From positions 142,026-206,025 of the forward strand of contig NW_004457598.1 of the NCBI RefSeq assembly GCF_000313135.1: a stretch of DNA of 64,000 bases, written 5' to 3'. Both the position numbers and the translations under genes were made by a program. Below the pieces are notes generated by a model. The model made no database searches. It saw nothing but the letters and a program-made list of their open reading frames with translations, and had not been told where the DNA came from. Positions within the stretch are counted from its first letter, which is position 1. Every line of letters begins with the position of its first letter. Source of the stretch: Acanthamoeba castellanii str. Neff. Its lineage: Eukaryota > Discosea > Longamoebia > Acanthamoebidae. This document shows positions 46,301 through 56,979 of the stretch, piece by piece.

Positions 46301-46818
46301 CCTCCCACACGTCGGTCCCCACGCACCACCGGCCCGCGCTGGGCTCGGCCTCGTCGTCTTCCTCTTCGCTGGGCGGACGGCTGGCGCCGGGCGGCGGGTC
46401 GTCGCCTTCATCGTCGTCGTCGCCGCCCAGTTCAGGTGGCGGCGTCGGCGGCGCGCGAGCTCCGACAACGGCGACGGCGACAGCGACGAATGTGCGGCCG
46501 ACGCCGCCCATCCGCGCACCGGCGGCGCAGCCCACCTACGGATCGGCCGTGGTGACGCACGACTTTGTACCCGAATCGCACGACGAACTCGCACTCACTC
46601 GCGGTACACGCACCATCACTACCGCACACGCACACGCACACGCACACGCACGCACACACGCGTACTGACGGGGCGCGCGGACAGGCGAGAAGGTGATACT
46701 TCGGGAGCGGATCGACGACAATTGGTGGGAGGGCGAGGTGCGCGGGCAGGTGGGCATCTTCCCGCACGCCTTCATCCAAGTCCTCTCCCTCCCCGCCGCC
46801 TCCTCCTCTTCCTCCTGA
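43366..46818 (+). CDS. coiled-coil, Ser/Pro-rich protein with C-terminal SH3 domain
   Basis: Probable cytoskeletal or signalling scaffold, 840 aa. Exons 43366-43582, 43810-44018, 44128-44307, 44406-44483, 44567-44695, 44784-44915, 45013-45105, 45192-45479, 45541-46603, 46685-46818. Helical, charged segments lie at about 15-60, 160-235 and 345-440. A long Ser/Pro/Ala-rich region follows (about 460-770), and the end is an SH3 domain split by an intron: ALDYD-like VVTHDFVPESHDEL, then WWEGEVRGQVGIFPHAFIQ. The first exon looks like an independent 78-aa ORF, but its GGGTACC donor joins in phase to the acceptor at 43809. The 45106 donor is GC. The frame change at 45480-45540 is modelled as a 61-nt intron and is the weakest join. 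Confidence 0.78.
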
Positions 46819-47338
46819 TCAGGCCTTCCCCCACAATTTCCCTTTTCGTTTTCTTCTCTCTTCATCTTCATCTTCGCTTTCGTTCTTTTCGGACCACTAC
46901 CGCCGCGGGAAGACACACGACACACGACACGACACGCGCGATGCGTTTCCCAAAAGCGAGGATCGCCGTATTTTACAGGCCCCACTGCCGATCCCGCGTA
47001 CACGCCACACGCTCCACGCCACCCTCCCCTCACACACGCCGCCAAAAAATCAAGCCGCGCCCTCGGCCTCGTCACCCTCTTCATCCTCCTCCTTCCTCCT
47101 CCTCGTCGTCGTCGCGTCGTTTGGTTCTTCCACCCCGTCATGTAACATCATCATCATCATCATCATTCGCCCTTCCTTCTTCTTCTTCATTGCGCCCCCC
47201 ATACACTGTGTTGTTGATGGGGCTTAGCTCAACGCTCGGGAAGAAATCATGGGAGACGGGCGTCGACGCACCTGTTGTGGCCTTGGGCACCGGTGGGCAC
47301 AGAAGAAGAAGAAGAAGGCAGGCAGACAGGCAGAGTCC
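46819..47338. other. convergent intergenic region with simple repeats
   Basis: Pyrimidine-rich, with a (CAT)n run at about 47141-47167 and TTCTTC/TCCTCC tracts. Holds the 3' ends of two converging genes. No gene seen. Confidence 0.5.
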
Positions 47339-50300
47339 TCAGCTGTGCCCGAACTCGATGTGTTCGAAGGAGGTGGGCGCGTAGCTTTCGTTTCGTCGAC
47401 CGCCGCTGCCGCCGCCCTGGGAGTAGGTCTCGTCCCGCTCCTCCTTTATCCGCTTCCGCTCCTTCCTCTGCTGCGCCGCCGCAGCCGCCGCCGACGCGCT
47501 GCTGCCGCTGACGCCGGGCGTGCCGGCATTGCCGGGCGAAGCGTAGCCGCCGGACGGAGTCGATGACGACGACGCCGACGACGAATGGTGGTGATGGTGG
47601 TGGCGCTTCCGCTTCTTGTCGCCGCCGCCGGCGTCGCTCCCGGAACCGCTGCCGCGGTCGGCCTTGTCCTTCCGCCTCTCGCGCCCTTTCTCTCGTCGCT
47701 GCTGCCTCGCGACCCCGTTCTCGTTCTTGGGGTCGAGCCCTCCTCCCAGCTCCTCCGGCGTCGCATCAAAGTCTGCGCCACGAGAGCGAAAGTTAAACAA
47801 CGAAGAAGAACGAAGAACGAGAGAAGAACGAGAGAAGAAGATTGTGAGCGCCAAGGGGAGTTGAGGGAGAACGAACCAAACTCGCTTCGCTGTCTCTTTC
47901 GTGGCGCAGAGACGGTCTGAAAGGAAAGAAAAAGAAGAAGACGACGACGACGAATGGCGATGATTAGTGAGTGGATGCTGAACAGGTGATGTGACACACG
48001 CGCGACCTCGGGGAAGGGTCTCGCCGCTTACCTTGAGCGCTGTCGCGGGAGCCGCGGCGACCGGTTCGTCCTCTTCCTCGAGGGTCATCTCCTCGTGTTC
48101 CTCGTCTCCCGGGTCTGTGGTCGACACGTCGACCGCACGGGGCCGGAAAGGGTGAGCTCAAGTGCGATGCCGTGGCTGCTGGTGGTGGGTGGTGCGTGGT
48201 GCGTGGTGCGTGGAGCGTGGAGCGTGGGTGTACCGTTGCCGTTGCCGGCGAGGCAGCTGTCGACGTAGGCCTGGATGCGCACCAGCGCGTCGGGCGGCAG
48301 CTCGTTCAGGTCGATCTCGATATCGCCGTTGCTGTCCCCCTCCTCGCCCTGGTGGTCGCCGACGGAGTCAGCGCAGGCAGCGCACACCTTGGGGGCTGGG
48401 GGGGGGGGCGGACACGTACGGTGGGCATGGAGGAGGCCTGCTGGATCATGGTGAGGACCTCCATGAGCTGGTGCGGCGATAACCGGTTCACGTTCTGGCT
48501 CAGCCGCGCGCGCGCCACCTCCAGCTCCTCCGGACTGATCACCGTCGCCGGCGCGGCCTTGGCCGCTGTCGCCGCACTGTGTGTCGTGCGCGTGCGTGCG
48601 GCGGGTTGTAAGTGCGACCGCACGCACTCACGCACTCACGCACGACACACACGACACGCACACGCAGGGGGGAGGGGCGTACGCGACGGGTCGGGAGGGT
48701 TTCTTCTTGGCGCCGGTGAGGGATGCGCCCGAAGACGAAGATGAAGAGGAGGACGATGAAGAGGAGGTGGTGGAGGTCGAGGTGGACGCGGCGGGCTCCT
48801 TTTGGGCGGCGGGCGGGCCAGCGGCGGCGGCCGGCTGCTGCGGGGCGGCAGCAACAGCCGAGGCGTAGCGCTCCTTCTCCTCCTTCAGCATGTTGTGCAC
48901 TCGCACCAGTCGCCTCTCAAACAGGCCTCGCAGCTTCTTGGCCCTGTTTTAAAAAACAAAAAATAACATTAAAAAAGTACAAACAAACACAAACGTAAAT
49001 ATAAGTGAAGAGAGTAAATGTACAAAATAAATAAATGCTGATTATGATTATTATGAGATATAATAATAACGTACCAGTAGCCGATGTCCGAGTCGGGTTC
49101 GTTGAAGAGGAGGGCGTTGGCAAAGACCAGATGCACGTCGCGCTCGAACTGGGCCAGCACTTCGTACTTGCCGTTCTTGAGCTTTTGCTGTACACGTGCG
49201 TTGCGTAAGAAAAAGAAAAGAAAAACGAAGCCGCGCAAGAAGGAGACCCGGGTCAGCGTACGTTGATGGTGCCAAAGTCCATGGGCTCCTTGATGATGTC
49301 GAAGTAGGTGGGGATGCCCAGCGCCACAGGGTCCACGGGCTGGTTGAACGGCCAGGCGTCCTACAAGAGCGAGCCAGGACAGGGGAAGAAAGAAAGTGAG
49401 CACCTGGTGCTGCACGACAGACGGCAGACGGTGGTGTGGTGGGCTGGTGGTGTTGGCGTACGGTGTCGGAGATGAGGCTGGTCATGATCTTCTTGCACTC
49501 GAGCAGGATGTTCCCCTTCATCGCGTCCACCTTTTCCACCTTCTTCTTCGGCACGCGCCGCACGTATTCGGCGGGCTTGTGCTTCTGCGCAGTCACCACC
49601 ACCCCACCATTATTGTAAATTATTAATCGGCACGAACCGCACAACGCGGTGTGTGTGTGGTGTGTGTGGTGTGTGTGCGGTGTGTGGAGCGTGCCTGTTC
49701 GACCGAGAGCTCAGGCAGGAGGTCGACGATCATTTCCTTCTTGATCTTTCGGAAGCCCTTACTCTCCGCCGCTTCGTTGAAGTGCGCTGCGTGGTGGTGG
49801 TGGTGGTAGTGGTGGTGGGTAAAAGATGAGCCAAGAGGCCTTGCACGCGGCGCACAGCAGCAGCAAGGGCTGGAGCGCACCGATGAGGTATTCGCCAAAG
49901 GTCTTGCGGACCCGGGCGAGGCACTGGCGACTGACGTCGTCGTTGTTCATTCCGGGCAGGGTTCCCCATTCACGCAGCCTTCAAGCAATGAGTGAGAACA
50001 CGACACGACACGACACACGGCACACGTCAGTCAGGCACGCGCACACGGCGGCGTGTGGTGTTGTAAAACAAACGAGCGCGTGAGCTTACCCAGTCGCTCC
50101 TTTCTTCCTGTAGTCGGTCGCGCTCAGGAACTCGATCGCGCTCTCCACGTTCAAATTGGCTGAAAGAATCTGTAGTGGTGGTTGGGGGGGAGCGAAAGAG
50201 GTTAACGAGAGAGCCACTCCTCCGATGGGGGGGGGGGTGGCGCACCTCTTCACAGTAATCGGCGAGGTGCGAATATTGGTAAATCTCTGCGGCACGCAAC

Positions 50301-51436
50301 AGCTCCACCAGCTGCGCCAGCTCTCTCACTTTGTCCGTCTCGCTCGATCTAATTGAACGCGTGCGTGCGGGGTCGTGTGTGCGTGTGCGTGTGGATATGG
50401 CGTGATGAGCGTGACGCTCACTCATTCACAACTCGGAGCTCTGAGGGGTGAAGTGAACGACGTACGCTGAGCTCAGGAAAGCGGCGAGGGAGACCAGTGC
50501 GGGCACCTCGCCCGTACACACGAAGTGGAGCAGATTTTCGAACACGGAGGCACTCATTCCTGGGGCGAAAGAGTGAGTCGCGTGTGGCGTGGGTCCAGAC
50601 GCGTACGTAACAGCGATTACGGGGCCGGGCGGGTACCTTGCACGTGTACGATGGTGAGGTTGCCGATCTGCTCCGGCTCTGATGTGCTTCCGTTGCTGCC
50701 CTTGTGCCGCTCGTGCTGTTGGATGATCTCCTTCAGCCGCGGACAGCGCAGGCAAATGATGTTCTTGTGCCCGTAGAGCGTTCGCCTGTGTGTGTGTGTG
50801 TGTTTGTGTGTGGGGTGGTGAGTACACGTCACACGTGTGTGTTGTGTGTGTGTGTGTGTGTGTAGACTGACCTGTCTTCGCCCTCGATGATGAAGGCCAC
50901 ATCGGCGTAGGTTTTGTCATTTACAAGTCCGCGCAGATCCTCGCTCAGGCGCTGCAGGCTGTTTTTCTCCTTATCTACAGCAGCCTTGGCTGTGTAGGTT
51001 TTGCGGCCAACGTCCGAACGGTCAACATCGAAAACCGAAACGCCGCCGGTGTAGTGCGCGCGCGCGCGGAGGCAGGGAAGAAAGGGGGTACCTTTGATGG
51101 TCAACAGAGAGAGCGGAGTGTTGCCCTCCTTGTTCTTGGCGTTCAGCTTGGCCCCGTGCTTTACCAGCAGCAGCACGCAATCGAGCACGCCCGCGGAGGC
51201 GGCCAAGTGCAGCGGCGAGTTGTGGTCCGACGTCAGAGCGTTCGCATCGGCTCCTGCTCCCCCGCGTTCACGCGCGTGTGCGTGCGTGCGTGAGTGATCA
51301 ATCGCATGCGCCCTCAGCCACTTTCGTGTGCGCGGGTACCTTTCTCTATGAGCAGGGCAGCGCATTTGGTCTGGGCGTTGATGGCGGCATAGTGCAGCGG
51401 CGTCCAGTGCGCGTTGTCCTTGCGCGCTACGTTCGC

Positions 51437-51488
<52 letters not shown>

Positions 51489-52119
51489 GCGGTGGAGGTG
51501 GAGGTGACGATGTGAGACGAGCCACAATGCATGACGCCGCCCAGCAGCTTTGCCCATTGTCGGGGCGGGGCGGGGCGGGGCGGGGGGAACGCACCCATTG
51601 CGAAGGAGCAAGGTCACGCACGCCTGACGACCGTAGCGTGCGGCGTAGTGCAGCGGTGTCGTCCCGTTCGAGTTCTGGCAGTCCACCTACGTTCCCAAAC
51701 GAAACACACGTCGCACACGCACAGAGAGAAGAAGAACACATAGGGCACACGGCAACGATGTCAGCAAGTTGCTGTCATGGAAGAAAACTAGCACTGAGCT
51801 CGACAAGATCAAGATCAACGGGTAAACTGATGAACTCAGCGTTGAAAAAGGGAAACGCTGGAGGTCGAAGTCGAGCTGGATTGAACAAAGTGTGGAGGTT
51901 GCTGGCCGAAGAGAAAGAGAAGGGGGGTAGAAGGGTAAAACGTACCTGAGCGCCGTTGTGCAGCAAAAGCTTGACGCAGTTGGGATGGCCGGCCATGCAG
52001 GCCAGATGAAGTGGTGTCTCCCCGTACTCATCCTCTTCATTCACAGCCTGGATGTTGCGCTGAATGAGCTTCTGCAGCTCCTCCTCCCTGCCATCTTCGG
52101 CAGCTTCGTGAATCGACAT
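47339..52119 (-). CDS. ankyrin - BTB - BACK - bromodomain - NET protein
   Basis: 891 aa from 20 exons: 52119-51946, 51686-51595, 51437-51340, 51253-51092, 50989-50872, 50785-50637, 50559-50466, 50348-50246, 50169-50090, 49978-49881, 49786-49704, 49584-49462, 49360-49262, 49187-49075, 48943-48683, 48576-48420, 48348-48234, 48114-48032, 47916-47877, 47772-47339. Ankyrin repeats (about 1-175, e.g. [13 protein letters not shown]), BTB (about 195-335, [12 protein letters not shown]), BACK-like helices to about 417, bromodomain (about 430-545: [20 protein letters not shown], with the acetyl-lysine-binding Asn in LLFNEPDS), NET domain (about 645-710, [36 protein letters not shown]), then a basic, His- and Ser-rich tail. 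It likely binds acetylated histones and may recruit a cullin-3-type ligase. Dictyostelium has an ankyrin/bromo/BTB protein (DDB_G0293800). An alternative acceptor at 48388 would add 13 residues. Confidence 0.88.
51438..51484. repeat. (TG)n in an intron
   Basis: About 23 TG units in intron 51438-51594 of the ankyrin-BTB-bromodomain gene. Confidence 0.9.
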
Positions 52120-52825
52120 GTCTTGCACCGGATTAATCGGCCGCAATTCGATGTGGGTGTTGCAGCCTGTGAAGTTTGTCGCCGGGTGGGATCAAGCGTC
52201 TCTTCAATGATCGACCTCGATGGCGAAAATTAACGATCAAATTCGTATCTCTACTTCGCCTCGTCTCGTTCTTTCTCGAACAATCTAATCGCTCAATGGC
52301 ACCGCCTTGAATCTCTTTATCAAAGTGAGCCTCTACTCGATGCCAGTCGCAATCCAATGGGCACGCCCCCCAAGCCTCTCTGCCTGAATCCTTCTCGTTT
52401 TGGGTCCCTTCTTCTCCAGGCGCCAAACCGTTTCTGCATACCAACCATTCCGACCGTTAGTTCTGATCAAAAATAAATGCAAGAGAAATTACATTTATTT
52501 GTTGCTCTATTTCGTCCCGGGCCTTTGTCTGTTGGCGAGGCAAGCACGGATGGGGAGAAGACGAAGATGCATGAGCAAATAAGCTCCGGAGTGCATTCAA
52601 CCCCCACTTTAGGATAAACTTATAGACCTTAAAAGCAGAAGTTGCTACGTGTTGTTTTAAAGTAAGTGGAGTGTGTTGGCACCGGTACAAAACCTCTTCG
52701 CTGAGCTGTCTTTTGGGTTTCTTTTCTGACCTTCGCGCTGCCCCCAGTTCGAGTGGTGCTGTTGATCTCTCCATCTCCTCGCTCCTCTTCCGGCCAGCTT
52801 GCGCTTGAACGTCGAAGCGACAAAG
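52120..52825. other. divergent intergenic region
   Basis: Promoters and 5' UTRs of the ankyrin-BTB-bromodomain gene and the RCC1 gene. Bases about 52450-52680 are A/T-richer. Small ORFs only; nothing recognised. Confidence 0.5.
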
Positions 52826-54906
52826 ATGGAACGCGCAAGAACTGAGACGACGACCAAGAACGTATGGAGAAATCAAAAGCGAACTCAAGGCAAGTTGACA
52901 CACCTTCAATCGGATCAGATGATGTTCAGCAGATGTTGTTTATCTCTTCGCCCCTACCGGCGTCCTTAGCCTTGTTCATAGTGATCGCAACATTATCTGC
53001 GGTTGAGTACTGATCCCCTTCCCCATTCCCTTCCTTAGGCGATGTCTATGTCTGGGGCTGGAACTACTGGTCCCAGCTAGGCATTGAAGAAGACAAAACA
53101 GACAAAGAGGAACCATTCCTGCTCTCCAAGGTGAGCACACGATTGCTCCCATCTCTCAAAGCATCATCGCTAAGCCCCCCCCCCGTTTATCAAAACACAG
53201 CTGTCAGCTCGAAAAGTGGTGTTCGTGGCTGCGGGCCAGAACTTTTCAACAGCAGTAACAGGTGCGCATTGACACATCTACTTCGATTGTTGGTTGCACA
53301 CCACCTTTTTCTGTGTGCAAATCCATATTTATTTGGCCTTCATCTTCTTCTTCTTCTTTGCACACACCAGAAAAAGGCATGGTGTTCAGCTGGGGCCTAG
53401 GGAACGGCGGGCAGTTGGGTCACCACGACGAAGAGAACGGGTCCTTTCCACGTGAGGTACCACCACCATCTACTACCTACCATCAACCTTATCTTTCACT
53501 CACCACCTCTGCAGGTGTCGGCCCTGCGAAAGAAACCATCTGTAATCATAGCGTGCGGGGAGACGCACGCTCTCGTTTTAAAGAGTACTCGACACCACCC
53601 TCTTCCTCCTCTGCTGGGCCATGGGAAGGTGAGGCTCACCTTGATTTGCGAGCAGAGTCGGGAGGGTTGTATAGCGTGGGCAACGGGGAGTCGGGTCGAT
53701 TGGGCTTGGGCAACGAAAACTGCTGCAACATTCCCAAGAGGATCAACATCAAGAAGAAGGTGGTGGGGGTATCCTGTGGAGATGAACACTCGGCCGTCTT
53801 CACAGGTACGCACCTGGAACTCCAATCATCGGTTCCGTGTGAGCTCACTCACCTCATCCCCACTGCAGAGGCGAACACGGTGCTGACGTGGGGCAACGGC
53901 ACCGGGGGACGATTAGGAACGGGGGACGAGATTTCTCGAACACAGCCCGTACTGGTACATACAAATACGACCTCCATGGTCCCATTGCTCCGACCCACCA
54001 TTGACTGTCTTGTACTCTCCAACCCAAAGGTGGAATTTCAGCCAGAGCACAAGGTCGCACAGATCAGCTGTGGTTCCGATTGGACGGCAGTGCTCACACG
54101 TATATGCCCAATCAACTCTTCGCAACTGCGTGGTGGACCACTTTCACTTACGGTGTCGTGATCTCCAGTGGCGGGCAAGGTGTTCACGTTCGGCGTGGGG
54201 TCCTACGGCAAGCTGGGGCATGGCAACGACAGCAACCAGTTGGTGCCCAAGCTCGTGGAGGAGCTGGATACGGAGCGGGTGGTCTCGCTGTCCTGCGGCG
54301 CCGACCACATGGCTGCACTCAACAGTGCGGCCGCTGCCCCCCCCCCCACACCAAGCCAAGCGCGTGAAAGATTGGTGCTCACCTGCGCTTGTGTGTGTCG
54401 ACAGTTGAGGGCGACGTGTTCACGTGGGGGTGCGGAGGCAATGGGCGATTGGGCCACGGGTCGGAGCGGGACAGCAAGAAGCCGGTGCTGGTGAAGGGCA
54501 TGAACGGCCTGGTTGCCCTCACGGTTGAGTGTGGCGGCTACCACATGGGCGTCACCACCCGTACGCTTCCCTCTCCCCTCCTCCTACTCGTGGTTACGTT
54601 GCGTGTGCCTAACATACCATACTTTGGGGGGGGGACGTAGTGGATGGGGAGCTCTACATGTGGGGGTGGAATGTGTACGGCCAGTGTGGACTGGGCCTCC
54701 ACGTGGAAAATCAGCTCACGCCCGTCCTAGTCGAACAACTACGAGGTAATCAAGTCACTTCCCCCCCTCCCCTCTCTAGTATGAATTCGCCAATAGCATC
54801 CCCTACTGACTTTGGGATGATATGAATGTGCATAGGCAAGAGGGTGCTGATGGTGGCTTGCGGAGAGAGCCACACGATGGCCCTCGTCTCGAACAACAGC
54901 AGCTGA
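52826..54906 (+). CDS. RCC1-repeat (beta-propeller) protein
   Basis: 388 aa from 12 exons: 52826-52889, 53039-53130, 53201-53261, 53371-53456, 53515-53584, 53656-53805, 53869-53954, 54030-54099, 54169-54324, 54405-54560, 54641-54745, 54836-54906. Seven RCC1-type units recur as (V/L)(Y/F)xWGxxxxGQLG...V..xxCGxxHxxALT, e.g. VFSWGLGNGGQLGHH, VFTFGVGSYGKLGHG, VFTWGCGGNGRLGHG, LYMWGWNVYGQCGLG. This is about the size of one seven-bladed propeller with no added domains. It could be a Ran-GEF-like or other RCC1-fold scaffold; catalytic identity is not shown. The first intron (52890-53038) has a GC donor, GCAAGT. Confidence 0.92.
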
Positions 54907-55545
54907 GCCCCGCCTGCCCAACCCCAATCCCCGCAGAACGCCCAGCGGACCCGCACATGAGCGCACCACCTGCCGGGCGGCCACACGGACTCAGTTTGGG
55001 AGGCTCGAGTGGCGCGGGTTGTATCGCTAGACTCCAGGCAGGAGTCCCCCAAGTTGAGCTTCAGCTTGCTGGGGAGATGCGCTGCCGTTGAAAACACAGA
55101 TTTGGTTCTCTTTCGGGATTGTGCCCTGCTGAGGTCACGGGGGAGCTGACCTCGCCTTCCTATTGGCCCTAGTGGATGGTGCTTGATCATCGATTTGAAC
55201 TGCGCCCAACCAATTGCAATCTGCTTTCGGTGGATGGTGTAATTCGAGTCAGATTTCACTCGAATTTCCCCATCGTTCACTGTTAGCCTGGGGCGATGAG
55301 TGGGTCGCCTGTGGACCATTGCTGCGAATTCCACACCAGCAACAAGCCACCATCCGCCGCCCTTTTGCCCTGGCCCACGCCCTCCCCTCATTATAAGACC
55401 CGTCCCACCGAGTTCATTTTCTCACTTTCATCATCCAAGCACCATCAACACAACCGCCTCTAGCCCAAGCCTTTCACTTTTGACTGCAACTTCGACTTCA
55501 CCACAACCAACTCTTCCTCCTCCTTCTTCTTCTTCACGCAACACC
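54907..55545. other. intergenic: RCC1 3' region and promoter of the membrane-protein gene
   Basis: Tandem plus-strand genes. A CAACA/pyrimidine-rich leader precedes the ATG at 55546. The minus-strand ORF at 54750-55391 has no domain. Confidence 0.5.
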
Positions 55546-56015
55546 ATGAATGACCTCGTCGAGATGATCCTCCTCTACATCGCCAAGTACGTTTTCTTCT
55601 TTAGTTGTAGTGCTGTGGAGAACAAAACTGACCAAAAACTATCAACGTTCTACAGGGCGCCGTTCGCGTTGTTTGGCGGTGGCGTGATCTTCTTCGCCCT
55701 CCTGTTCTTCTTGTGCGCGTGCTACTGGCTTATCGCCGGCCGCGTGGTGTGGGTCATCCGCGACATCAAGAAGAAGAGGGAGCCCGTGCCCGTCGGCTAT
55801 TACTCGGTCGCCCGCAACGGTAAGCACAGGCTTTCTCTTTCGTTCTTCATTCTTCATTCTTCATTCTTTTGGGTCCGGAGCTAAAACTGTGGTTCGCAGA
55901 TTGGGTGCCCGTGCCTCTGCCCGAGGTCGCTCCCACCAAGGAGCAGCGAGTCTACGAGTCGGCGGTCTACGAGACTCAGTCGAACATGTCCCCCGTCTAC
56001 GAGATGCCGGTCTAA
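55546..56015 (+). CDS. small single-pass membrane protein, unknown
   Basis: 106 aa from three exons, 55546-55586, 55656-55819, 55900-56015. A short N-terminus (MNDLVEMILLYIAK) is followed by a strong hydrophobic segment at about residues 19-43 (FGGGVIFFALLFFLCACYWL), a basic juxtamembrane IRDIKKKREP, and a Tyr- and Pro-containing tail (GYYSVARN, VYESAVYET, VYEMPV). The C-terminal tyrosines could be phosphorylation or trafficking motifs. No family is recognised. The joins are in phase and codon usage matches the neighbours. Confidence 0.75.
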
Positions 56016-56979
56016 GCTGCCCACGATGATGCGGTTCCCCTGACCCCTCAACCACAACAAACAACACAACCACCCTACACCCAACACCACCACCGCCACC
56101 CTGGAGAGAGTCATCACCATCGACACCCAACACTTGACCCCGACCGCACGCAGTGGAAGAGAGCTTCTACTGGCGCGTCGCGCCCGCAACACCCTCCAGC
56201 CACGCCTTCTCCTCCCTCACAGCCGCCCCACTTCACCGCCTTCGCCACTTCAACGCCATCGCCATCGCCATCTCCACACTCCACTCCACTTCACCTCACA
56301 CCACACCACACACCACCTACACCACAACGCACAAACCACCACCAATACCACACTACACCGCACCTCACGCCACACTCCACACTTCTTCTTCTTCTTCCAC
56401 GCATCAACATCTTCATCACGCCTCCGCCGACACACAACACACACCACACCACACCTTACACCACACGCCACTCCTCCCCACGCACCGCATCTTCCTCACC
56501 ACGACGCCCATCGACACCCCACAAACCACCGCCAACACCACCGACACGACACGTCACGCCAACACCACACACCACCGACAAGTGAAGTTGCAGATGGCCT
56601 TCACCTCCACCCTTCCTTTTCCTTCCCCAGCCCCCGGCCCTGCCGTCAAGAAGGCGCCGGCCCTCGCCCGATGACCGACCACCGGCTTCGACCGACCGAT
56701 CGACCGCTCGTCCGCGACTTCGTCCCTCCCGCCGGCCCCGATCTCTCACTCTCTCTTTCTGCCCACCATCACCGACCTCGACGACGTTCTCCACTTCTTT
56801 CTCTCTCTTTCTCCCTGGACATATTGTCTCCCTCTGGCTGCTTAGATAAGCACCAGCCTTCTGCATATTCTGAAACATACTACATATACTACATACACAT
56901 GTTAATAACCGCAGCCAGCATTTGGCGTGTCCCTTAGCAATTTATGATGGTGCCCGCCACGAGAGAGCGATGATATAAA
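56016..56979. other. convergent intergenic region, C/A-rich low complexity
   Basis: Strong excess of CAC, ACC and CCA words from about 56040 to 56600, with no clean unit. It includes 3' UTRs of the membrane-protein and antiporter genes. Plus-strand ORFs here (for example 56134-56937) are His/Thr/Pro strings produced by the composition and are not called. Confidence 0.6.

Noticed and set aside
56134..56937. 267-aa plus-strand ORF
   Set aside because: His/Thr/Pro/Arg strings in C/A-rich low-complexity DNA with no domain and no splice context.
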